Shown here: piece after piece, positions 9,159-15,453 of the stretch
Layout of the letters: each line of letters starts with the position of its first letter
Numbering within the stretch: position 1 is the stretch's first letter
Source: Hahella sp050299855
GTDB lineage: Bacteria; Pseudomonadota; Gammaproteobacteria; Pseudomonadales; Oleiphilaceae
NCBI GenBank assembly: GCA_050299855.1
Contig: JBNKWQ010000011.1
Span: 62,001 to 126,000 of the forward strand
DNA length: 64,000 nt
Reading direction: 5' to 3'
The notes under the pieces: generated by a model
Databases searched by the model: none
What the model was told of the DNA's origin: nothing
Seen by the model: only the letters and a program-made list of their open reading frames with translations
Program-made: the position numbers and the translations under genes

Positions 9159-9210
9159 TCCAGAGCTTCAATTAAGAACACTTTTTTATACGCGCCCGTA
9201 GCTCAGCTGG
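9159..9210 (+). pseudogene. Truncated tRNA-Arg copy with duplicated leader
   Basis: The leader CAGAGCTTCAATTAAGA.. and the first 19 bases of the tRNA (GCGCCCGTAGCTCAGCTGG, 9192-9210) repeat the sequence at 9329-9381, directly before the intact tRNA. The copy breaks off in the D-loop and continues into hairpin-rich DNA, so it cannot make a tRNA. Confidence 0.8.
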
Positions 9211-9215
9211 GCGCA

Positions 9216-9290
9216 GGCGGAAATAATGAAACACTGTTTCATCCGCCGAAGCGGCACTTGCCTCTGGCAAGTGACTGGACCCCGAAGGGG
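9216..9290. repeat. Hairpin cluster inside the broken tRNA copy
   Basis: Three adjacent stems: GGCGG...ATGAAAC-act-GTTTCAT-CCGCC (9216-9247), CACTTGCC-tct-GGCAAGTG (9255-9273) and CCCC-gaa-GGGG (9280-9290). They fill the gap between the truncated and intact tRNA copies. Confidence 0.65.
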
Positions 9291-9362
9291 GAGCGCTGCG
9301 GAATGCAACGCATTCCCAAGGGCAGTTTTCCAGAGCTTCAATTAAGAGCACCTTTTCTATAC

Positions 9363-9439
<77 letters not shown>

Positions 9440-9541
9440 TTTCACTTCGTTTCATTCTGCTTGTTCGGATTTCCGGCCTTATGAGCTTAGCTCTCCAGGC
9501 GTTCCAGCTAAAATTACTACGCAATTTTTTTACGCTTCCAC

Positions 9542-9558
9542 CCTCTCGGGCGCGCCAT
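9542..9558 (+). repeat. Direct repeat of tRNA-Arg 3' end
   Basis: CCTCTCGGGCGCGCCAT matches the tRNA 3' end at 9424-9440 exactly (17 of 17). It is either the second end of an integration event (att-like) or the remnant of a third tRNA copy. Confidence 0.8.
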
Positions 9559-9605
9559 CTTCCGTAAAAAGGCCCTGCTAATTGCAGGGCTTTTTACGGA
9601 AGATG
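9556..9605 (+). terminator. Strong terminator after the tRNA-Arg region
   Basis: CATCTTCCGTAAAAA pairs with TTTTTACGGAAGATG (15 bp), and inside it GCCCTGC pairs with GCAGGGC around TAATT. The inner stem is followed by a T-run. Its outer arm starts inside the repeated tRNA 3' end. Confidence 0.85.
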
Positions 9606-9641
9606 GTACGCATGAGGGACTTGGTTCAAATCTCCGTTCGA

Positions 9642-9714
9642 CAAACAGCGCCAGCTGTTTGGACGCTGGCAATATTGCCAGCGGGGCAAAGCCCCGAAGA
9701 TCGCCCTAAGGCGA
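9642..9714. repeat. Four consecutive hairpins downstream of tRNA-Arg
   Basis: CAAACAGC-gcca-GCTGTTTG (9642-9661), perfect palindrome CGCTGGCAATATTGCCAGCG (9664-9683), GGGGC-aaa-GCCCC (9683-9695) and TCGCC-ctaa-GGCGA (9701-9714), packed with almost no spacers. No gene spans them. No known class is recognised. Confidence 0.7.
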
Positions 9715-9799
9715 ACTGAGTCAATGCTCTCCCCGCAAACAACACCCAAGCCAAATTGCCGACCTTACAAACACAACTCCCAAATCACACAACGCCCCC

Positions 9800-9930
9800 A
9801 CCTAGATCAAATGACATAAGATCTATCGCCTAATTACACAGGCGTTGCACTCAGGTGTAATGGTGGTCTTTCAAATACCACTTACTTCACTCAGGACAGA
9901 GAAGTCACTCCCATCACAAGGACGATAGGT
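9800..9930 (+). promoter_or_regulatory. 131-bp upstream module of nuclease cassette, copy 1
   Basis: Identical at 128 of 131 positions (my count) to 11182-11312, and ends exactly at each nuclease start codon. It holds three inverted repeats: TAGATC-N11-GATCTA (9803-9825), ATTACAC-N15-GTGTAAT (9833-9861) and GTGGT-N9-ACCAC (9863-9881), and an AAGGA ribosome site 8 bases before ATG. It is probably promoter plus operator or leader; no unambiguous -35/-10 pair was found. Confidence 0.75.
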
Positions 9931-10512
9931 ATGCCGCCTTTTATTACCCCTCATCAAACAAAAGTTGACCGGCTAATTGCAGAATTTGCCCAGAAGGACA
10001 AGCCGACCACAGCAGACTTCCTGGCACTGGAAAAGGTGGGGGTTCTATATGATCGTCTTGACCGTTATCGGATGGCTGCCATGAATATGACGGAAGAGCA
10101 GCTTGAAAACGAAAAACATTCCCCGAAAAAGCTAGCTAGCAATATGAAGCGGACTGGCGATCCTCGACCCGCCAAACAGTGTGACGCGCATGCAATTGTA
10201 TCGGGCAGCCATCCCAGCTCTCTTTTGGCACGAGGTGTCTTAGCATGGCTCGGAATGCGAATTGACGACCCTCACAATGGTTGTTGGCTGCCTAGGGATT
10301 GGCACGACCGTAAGCACATGCCTAACCACCTCCGAAATGCTGTCCCCCACAGGCGTATTCACACAAAGACTTACTACGCATGGCTTTCCGGGTACATCAG
10401 GCCTGGAAGAATCAAAAACCCAGAACAACTTATTAATGCGCTACGTTTGGTGCGAACAATGCTTCAAGGTGGTAACGTTCCCGCTAATGTGATGCCCTCT
10501 ACAGGACGGTGA
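9931..10512 (+). CDS. AHH-like HNH/EndoVII nuclease, cassette 1
   Basis: 193 residues. The core (about 90-155) has the layout of the AHH class of HNH/EndoVII nucleases known as polymorphic-toxin tips: CDAHAIVSGSHP, then ARGVLAWLGMRIDDPHNGCWLP (the N-G-x-x-L-P element), then NAVPHRRIHTKTYYAWL (paired His before Y-Y). The second His of the AHH signature is Ala here (DAHAIV). There is no secretion domain, repeat or signal peptide: the protein is a free nuclease with an 85-residue charged N-terminus (KVDRLIAEFAQKDKPTTADF). The Imm11-like gene starts 3 bases after its stop, as a toxin-immunity pair would. DNA or RNA as target cannot be told. Ribosome site AAGGA. Confidence 0.68.
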   Translation: MPPFITPHQTKVDRLIAEFAQKDKPTTADFLALEKVGVLYDRLDRYRMAAMNMTEEQLENEKHSPKKLASNMKRTGDPRPAKQCDAHAIVSGSHPSSLLARGVLAWLGMRIDDPHNGCWLPRDWHDRKHMPNHLRNAVPHRRIHTKTYYAWLSGYIRPGRIKNPEQLINALRLVRTMLQGGNVPANVMPSTGR

Positions 10513-10515
10513 ACA

Positions 10516-11127
10516 ATGCTCTACACGATGATATTGGACTACAACAAATACTTGGTTTTGGCATGGGACAAAAAGCAGATTACTTCATTAGTGGGTGACA
10601 TGCGCTCTTCAATGGAAAAGCGGATTGACATGTGGAATGCCCCTGTGTCTTTCAAGGGGGTCTTTAATGAACCTTTAAAAGTTACCTTCCCCAAAAACTC
10701 GAAAGAAGACCTCGCTTGTAAAATCCCTGATATCGCTGCTTTTCAAGGACGGTTATTTCTCAACCCCAAAGCCTATGAAGTCCTTAAACCACTTATTGAA
10801 AATGATGGTGAGTTTCTTCCTGCAATATATGAACAGGGTGCAGGACACATTTTCATTCCATTACGAGTTGCGGAGGATGTCGACGGGTTAGATACCGATC
10901 TTAGTAAAAAGGATGAATGGGGACAGATAGAAAACCTGGCCTTCCATGAAAACAAGGTGAAAGACTGGAATGTGTTCCGCACTGCGTATAACGATTATGA
11001 CACCTTGCAGTGTCAGCAGGCAGTAAAGGACGCCATAGAAAGCGCTGATCTCAAGGGGCTCTATTTCACGCCGAATCTGGGGAATATTTTTCCCGAAGAG
11101 CCGGGAGCCGTGTCGAAGCTTAACTAG
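10516..11127 (+). CDS. Imm11/DUF1629-like presumed immunity protein, cassette 1
   Basis: 203 residues, no signal or membrane helix. The central part (IPDIAAFQGRLFLNPKAYEVLKPLIENDGEFLPAIYEQ...GHIFIPLRVAEDVDGLD) resembles the Imm11/DUF1629 layout in which a 'bound residue reaches the level of the neighbour' beta core is followed by F-x-P and a late D-x-L-D. Family assignment is by eye. Its partner is the nuclease 3 bases upstream, and two paralogues follow in the window (11896 and 13183) with the same start (MLYT-L-ILD-NKYL) and end (PEEPGAVSK). By analogy with polymorphic toxin loci it would bind and silence the nuclease in the cytoplasm; this is inference. Confidence 0.6.
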   Translation: MLYTMILDYNKYLVLAWDKKQITSLVGDMRSSMEKRIDMWNAPVSFKGVFNEPLKVTFPKNSKEDLACKIPDIAAFQGRLFLNPKAYEVLKPLIENDGEFLPAIYEQGAGHIFIPLRVAEDVDGLDTDLSKKDEWGQIENLAFHENKVKDWNVFRTAYNDYDTLQCQQAVKDAIESADLKGLYFTPNLGNIFPEEPGAVSKLN

Positions 11128-11181
11128 AAAAAACGGGACAGATTTTATTTTATAGTTCTAGCCCACCTTCATTAAATTACG

Positions 11182-11312
11182 ACCTAGATCAAATGACATA
11201 AGATCTATCGCCTAATTACACGGGCGTTGCACTCAGGTGTAATGGTGGTCTTTCAAATACCACTTACTTCGCTCAGGACAGTGAAGTCACTCCCATCACA
11301 AGGACGATAGGT
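11182..11312 (+). promoter_or_regulatory. 131-bp upstream module of nuclease cassette, copy 2
   Basis: Same length and order of inverted repeats as 9800-9930, with three substitutions (one each near the ATTACAC arm, the TTC(A/G)CTC segment and the ACAG(A/T)GAAG segment). The similarity falls sharply within the first codons of the following gene. Confidence 0.78.
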
Positions 11313-11894
11313 ATGCCGCTTTTTATTACCCCTAACCACTCCAAGGTTGACCGCCTAGTTGCCGAGTTTGCTCAGAAGGATAAGCCAACCTCAGCAGACT
11401 TCTATGGCCTGAAGAACCTTGGGGTTATGTATGACCGGCTTGACCGATACCGTATGGAATCCCGGCATATGAGCGCTCAAAGTTTGGAAAGTGAAACCCA
11501 TAACTCACGACGCCTTGCAAGTAACCTGAGGCGAACAGGAGATCCTCGCCCCTCAAAGAGATGTGATTGTCATGCAATCGTTTCTGGCAATCATCCCGAT
11601 GCCCTCATGGTACGGGGAGTGCTAGCATGGCTAAAGTTACGAATTGATGATCCTCACAATGGCTGCTGGCTTCCAAAAGATTGGGAGGACCGTAAACACA
11701 TGCCTGCCTACCTCCGAAATGCTGTGCCACATAGACGGTTACACCATCAAAAATATTATGAATGGCTTAGTAGTGCCATCTCCCCCACAACTATTACTAC
11801 GTCACAGCAACTGATTAATGCGTTGCGTATGGTACGGACGATGTTGCAAAGTGGAAATGTTCCGAAAAGCGTAATGCCCACCACAGGTCGCTAA
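11313..11894 (+). CDS. AHH-like HNH/EndoVII nuclease, cassette 2
   Basis: 193 residues, colinear without gaps with the cassette 1 nuclease and roughly two-thirds identical by eye. The active-site elements are kept: CDCHAIVSGNHP, RIDDPHNGCWLP, NAVPHRRLHHQKYYEWL; again Ala replaces the second His of the AHH signature, so the change is not a one-off error. Divergence concentrates at residues 50-70 and 155-170. Equal length, preserved catalytic residues and an intact partner argue that both copies are under selection. Same AAGGACGATAGGT-ATG start as cassette 1. The stop is one base before the next ATG. Confidence 0.68.
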   Translation: MPLFITPNHSKVDRLVAEFAQKDKPTSADFYGLKNLGVMYDRLDRYRMESRHMSAQSLESETHNSRRLASNLRRTGDPRPSKRCDCHAIVSGNHPDALMVRGVLAWLKLRIDDPHNGCWLPKDWEDRKHMPAYLRNAVPHRRLHHQKYYEWLSSAISPTTITTSQQLINALRMVRTMLQSGNVPKSVMPTTGR

Positions 11895-11895
11895 A

Positions 11896-12510
11896 ATGCT
11901 ATATACGTTGATATTAGATTCAAACAAATACCTTTCCCCTTTACTGGATAGAGCCCAAATACACCGGATACTCGGTGAAACTACAGAAGAAAATGTGAAG
12001 TACCGTATTGATTTCAAGGCACTTCCCGTTTCGTATAAGGGTGTTTTTAATGAGCCTTTGAACGTTTCATTCCCCAAAGCCCTGAAAAGTCAAAAAAACT
12101 GCGAAATCCCCGATATTGCTGCTTTCCAAGGCCGTTTGTTTCTCGGTCTGAAAGCCTACGAAGTTCTGAAGCCGCTGCTAGACAACGATGGCGAGTTTCT
12201 TCCCGCAAATTATGAGCTAGGTAAAGGGTATATCTATATTCCCTTAAAGGTTGCAGAGGATGTCGATGGTCTGGACACCGAGCTTAGCAGAAAGGATGAG
12301 TGGGGACAGGTTGCTAACCTGGCCTTCCATGAAGACAGGGTTAAAGCTTGGAATGTATTCAGGACCGAGTTTAATGGCTACCACACATTGCAATGTCAGC
12401 AGGCTGTAAAAGACGCCATTGAAAAAGCTGGTTTCACAGGGCTGTACATTACACCAAACTTGGGGAACATCTTCCCTGAGGAGCCTGGGGCAGTATCAAA
12501 GATCAATTAG
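11896..12510 (+). CDS. Imm11/DUF1629-like presumed immunity protein, cassette 2
   Basis: 204 residues, paralogue of the protein at 10516. Conserved blocks: PDIAAFQGRLFLGLKAYEVLKPLLDNDGEFLPA, IPLKVAEDVDGLDTELSRKDEWGQ, LAFHEDRVKAWNVFRTEFNGY, LQCQQAVKDAIEKAGFTGLY and PEEPGAVSK. The N-terminal 45 residues vary most. That pattern, with a partner nuclease varying in parallel, fits pairwise specificity, though this is not shown. Translation is probably coupled, since only one base separates it from the nuclease stop. Confidence 0.6.
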   Translation: MLYTLILDSNKYLSPLLDRAQIHRILGETTEENVKYRIDFKALPVSYKGVFNEPLNVSFPKALKSQKNCEIPDIAAFQGRLFLGLKAYEVLKPLLDNDGEFLPANYELGKGYIYIPLKVAEDVDGLDTELSRKDEWGQVANLAFHEDRVKAWNVFRTEFNGYHTLQCQQAVKDAIEKAGFTGLYITPNLGNIFPEEPGAVSKIN

Positions 12511-12519
12511 GAATAGTCG

Positions 12520-13137
12520 TTGATAATGTTTCCGGCATTCGACTCGTTACAGTTAACTACCCGTCTACTCAAGCTTAACCAAAAACAACAACTTGCTTTT
12601 GGTGCTTCCTGCTGTGAACGCATGCTTCCAAGCTATCTGGCGTTCCAGGAAGATAGTGGCTGGGGAAATTTTGAGCCTCTGCGAAGGGGATTGGACTTTG
12701 TATGGACCGCACTAGAAGACGACGGATTCAGCCAGAAAGAGGTTGAACGGCTTCTCGATCAGTGTGACGAAGCTTATCCGGATTCAGCAGATTTCGAGTC
12801 ACCCTATGTTCCCTATGCCCAGGACGCTTACTATGTCGTTGGCTTCCTGTTGGATGTCTTTCTCGGCTATGAAATAGATGCATTTGTTGAAATCGCCACC
12901 TATACGATTCAAACCGTAGAGGCTTACATACAGGAAACCGAGCAGTTGGAACCTACGGACCCTGGCATTGAGACTAAAATAGTCAACCACCCCATTATGC
13001 AAAGAGAGCTGGCACAGCAAGAGTCAGACTTGAAGGAAATAGAGCGGAACTCCGAGGTCGGCTTGGACTTTATTCAGGCATTTAGACATTCATGGGGAAA
13101 CAATGGGAAGAGTAATATCGATCTGCCTATTACCTGA
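12520..13137 (+). CDS. DUF416 (YjaG-like) protein
   Basis: 205 residues of the DUF416 family. The diagnostic N-terminal block LAFGASCCERMLPSYLAFQEDSGWGNFEPLRRGLDFVWTAL closely resembles the E. coli YjaG pattern CERMYPNYAMF...GFGD...RRILDLIW. DUF416 members also occur in polymorphic-toxin immunity arrays, which suits this position between two Imm11-like genes. It takes the place a nuclease has in cassettes 1 and 2, and lacks the 131-bp module. Start: TTG at 12520 has AGGA 7 bases upstream; ATG at 12526 is the alternative but sits 13 bases from it. The molecular role is unknown. Confidence 0.72.
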   Translation: MIMFPAFDSLQLTTRLLKLNQKQQLAFGASCCERMLPSYLAFQEDSGWGNFEPLRRGLDFVWTALEDDGFSQKEVERLLDQCDEAYPDSADFESPYVPYAQDAYYVVGFLLDVFLGYEIDAFVEIATYTIQTVEAYIQETEQLEPTDPGIETKIVNHPIMQRELAQQESDLKEIERNSEVGLDFIQAFRHSWGNNGKSNIDLPIT

Positions 13138-13182
13138 AAAACAATGCGTATTTTGCAGCAACTGGAAAACTCCCCATTCATC

Positions 13183-13797
13183 ATGCTCCACACATTATTG
13201 CTGAACTCCAAAAAGTATTTAGGACCAGTCATTGACGACAAACAAGTTGCATCCATCGTCGGGGAGGCAAGTAATGACAATATCACTCAACGCATAGATA
13301 TGTACCATGGCCCTGCCACGCGCAGAGGGGTATTTAAGGAGCCTCTTCGTGTGTCCTATCCGGTATTCAACAAAGCAGACAAGAAGAAATCCATCCCGGA
13401 TATCGGCGCGTTTCAGGGGCGCTTGTTTCTCAGCACGGCAGCATATGAAATTCTGAAGCCCCTGATTGAAAACGACGGTGAGTTTCTATCGGCCGTCTAC
13501 GAACAGGGAGACGGCTACATCTTTACACCTTTGCGTGTTGTGGAAGAGGTGGATGGACTCGATACAGAAATTAGCAGGAAGAATGACTGGGGGGATGTCA
13601 TTCACTTGGCATTTCATGAAGAGCGAGTGGCCGACTGGAAGGTATTTAGAACCGAGTACAATGCTTATACATCCTTGTACTGTCAGCAGGAAGTCAAAGA
13701 CGCCATTGAGCAGGCTCAGCTAACCGGTTTGTACTTTTCGCCAGATCTGGCCAACATTTACCCTGAAGAACAAAGTGCTGTTATTAATCCCAACTAA
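13183..13797 (+). CDS. Third Imm11/DUF1629-like paralogue, no nuclease partner
   Basis: 204 residues from the ATG at 13183, chosen because MLHTLLLNSKKYLGP aligns with the starts of the two other paralogues; the frame is open to an ATG at 13144. Shares SIPDIGAFQGRLFL, YEILKPLIENDGEFLSAVYEQ, PLRVVEEVDGLDTEISRKNDWGD, CQQEVKDAIEQAQLTGLYFSPDLANIYPEE. It follows DUF416 by 45 bases instead of a nuclease. It may be an orphan immunity gene retained after loss of its toxin or acquired against other strains' toxins; it could also act with DUF416. Confidence 0.58.
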   Translation: MLHTLLLNSKKYLGPVIDDKQVASIVGEASNDNITQRIDMYHGPATRRGVFKEPLRVSYPVFNKADKKKSIPDIGAFQGRLFLSTAAYEILKPLIENDGEFLSAVYEQGDGYIFTPLRVVEEVDGLDTEISRKNDWGDVIHLAFHEERVADWKVFRTEYNAYTSLYCQQEVKDAIEQAQLTGLYFSPDLANIYPEEQSAVINPN

Positions 13798-14004
13798 AGG
13801 AACGTCTCTGTGTCTGTACTCCCCCCTCCCGCACCGTTAATGTGAATCTCTTTTTTAGTCAACGGGCAGGCTCTATGCACCATCCTTACTATCTGGCAGA
13901 CACTACATACCACCGCTCTCCAGCCGATCCATAATATGACCCTTCATGCCGCAAGATCTCTGAGGTAGCGATCTGCGGTAACTTCAATACAGAACATCAG
14001 GTGG

Positions 14005-14490
14005 CTAATCCAACGGCACAATCAACACCGGCACATCGGTTTGTTCCAGCACTTTCCGGGCAGTAGAGCCCAGCAACAGCTTTTTCAAAGTTCTGCGGTT
14101 CTGTGATCCCATGACAATCAGGTCGACATTCTTGGCATGGGCGGTATCCAGAATCAGCCTGGACGCATATTCTTCCTCGATAACAATATCGGCGAGTAGC
14201 TCACGGTGTTTTTCTTCTGCCACCATTTCCTCGATAAAGAAGTTATGGATTTTTTCGTGGAGCGATTTGATAAAGTTGGCCTTGCCTTCCTCCTTAATCT
14301 TTTTCAACATTTCCGGCGAAATCGTAGACTCTATCAATGCCTAGCTATATGCGCTCAGAGGATCGAGGGCATGCACCATAATCAACTCCGCCTGGTGCTG
14401 AAGCGCTAAACCGGCTGCCATCCGTGTCACCGCACGGGTTTCCTGTTCCAGGGTGGTAGCGAACAGTATCCTATTGATTTTCGTTATCAT
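14005..14490 (-). pseudogene. Universal stress protein gene with in-frame amber stop
   Basis: From ATG at 14490 the minus strand encodes a UspA-type start (MITKINRILFATTLEQETRAV...LIMVHALDPLSAYS), then TAG at codon 50 (14341-14343), then in the same frame the remainder (ALIESTISPEMLKKI... to stop). Without the amber it would be a 161-residue protein, normal for the family. The ATP-binding signature GSQNRRTLKKLLLGSTARKVL and end DVPVLIVPLD are intact and no frameshift is seen. So the gene is recently inactivated, or it is read through, or two fragments are made (a TTG at 14337 could restart). A single-base sequencing error is also possible. Confidence 0.8.
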
Positions 14491-14805
14491 GTGATCGCCT
14501 CTCAGGGGGGGAATTAAGCGAGTCTTCAGGCTAAGCCAATTCGCAAAGGCATTTAATCCTCCTTTAGCAGGAGGCTAGATAACTTTGCTTATTGTCGATA
14601 GGACAGGTTGCCAAACAAGGCAGGCATAGGAATCCAAGCTTGCCGAATACCGGCGAAGGCGTTTACCCTGTAGCCAATCCTCGGGCTTGGATAAGCACCC
14701 GCGGTTTATTCACATTTGCGTCCGAAGACAGTAGTCATACCGGCTCTGGAGCAAATGACAGGGTCGGGAATTTATCTTGCGATACTTAATAACAACAAAA
14801 CTCCT
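14491..14805. other. Leader/intergenic region before the LuxR-type regulator
   Basis: No gene. Contains CCTCC-tttag-CAGGAGG near 14562 and a longer fold: ATCCAAGC (14632-14639) pairs with GCTTGGAT (14685-14692), enclosing GCCG-aatac-CGGC (14642-14654). It could be a 5' leader structure of the regulator mRNA, but it matches no RNA class I know. Confidence 0.4.
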
Positions 14806-15453
14806 ATGAACCTCCAAATACTGATAGCAGATGATCACCCCTTGTTTCGCCGGGCGCTGGAAGACGCAATTCAGCAGTTAGACGGCAACATCGATATTTA
14901 TCACAGTGACAACTTCAATGACGCCCTTTCCCTACTGAGGGAAAATCCGGATATCGATCTGCTCCTGCTCGATTTAAAAATGCCGGGCAACGATGGCTTG
15001 CTGGGGCTGATTCAGATTCGCCGCGAGTTCCCCGCTCTTGGGGTGGTCGTGGTCAGTGCCACCGAGGATCACCGCACTATTGCCAACGCTATTCGGGAAG
15101 GAGCAATGGGCTATATTCCCAAGTCGACGCGATTTGAAAATATTCAGCGGGCAATAGGCGACGTCCTGAACGGCAAACGCTGGTTGCCAAAAGATGTGGC
15201 GGAAGAACTTAAAAGGTCACACCATCATGAACAGGACAACCACGCCATAGAAAAACTGGCAGAGCTGTCCCCTCAGCAATTGAAGGTGCTGACAATGATC
15301 AGCAAGGGCTATTTGAACAAACAGATTGCCGATGAACTCAACATCAAAGAGACCACGATTAAAACCCACGTGTCAGAAATTCTACGCAAACTGAACATTA
15401 AAAATCGTACCCAGGCGGCTGTATTCAGCCAGTTTTTAGACGTGCCCGATTGA
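14806..15453 (+). CDS. CrbR/ErdR-like LuxR-family response regulator
   Basis: 215 residues from ATG 14806 (MNLQILIADDHPLFRRAL). Receiver: acidic pair Asp9-Asp10, phospho-acceptor Asp56 in DLLLLDLKMPGNDG, Lys106 in GYIPKSTR. C-terminal NarL-type helix-turn-helix: LSPQQLKVLTMISKGYLNKQIADELNIKETTIKTHVSEILRKL. The next gene, convergent and overlapping by 29 bases, is a CrbS/MxtR-type kinase, the usual partner of ErdR/CrbR, which activates acetyl-CoA synthetase and ethanol/acetate use in Pseudomonas and Vibrio. Assignment to that subgroup is from partner and motifs, not from a search. The frame is open 90 bases further upstream (to 14716), but that segment lacks receiver sequence. Confidence 0.8.
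   Translation: MNLQILIADDHPLFRRALEDAIQQLDGNIDIYHSDNFNDALSLLRENPDIDLLLLDLKMPGNDGLLGLIQIRREFPALGVVVVSATEDHRTIANAIREGAMGYIPKSTRFENIQRAIGDVLNGKRWLPKDVAEELKRSHHHEQDNHAIEKLAELSPQQLKVLTMISKGYLNKQIADELNIKETTIKTHVSEILRKLNIKNRTQAAVFSQFLDVPD

Noticed and set aside
9642..9714. Integron attC-like site
   Set aside because: Hairpins are separate simple stems; no R/L box pairs and no integrase.
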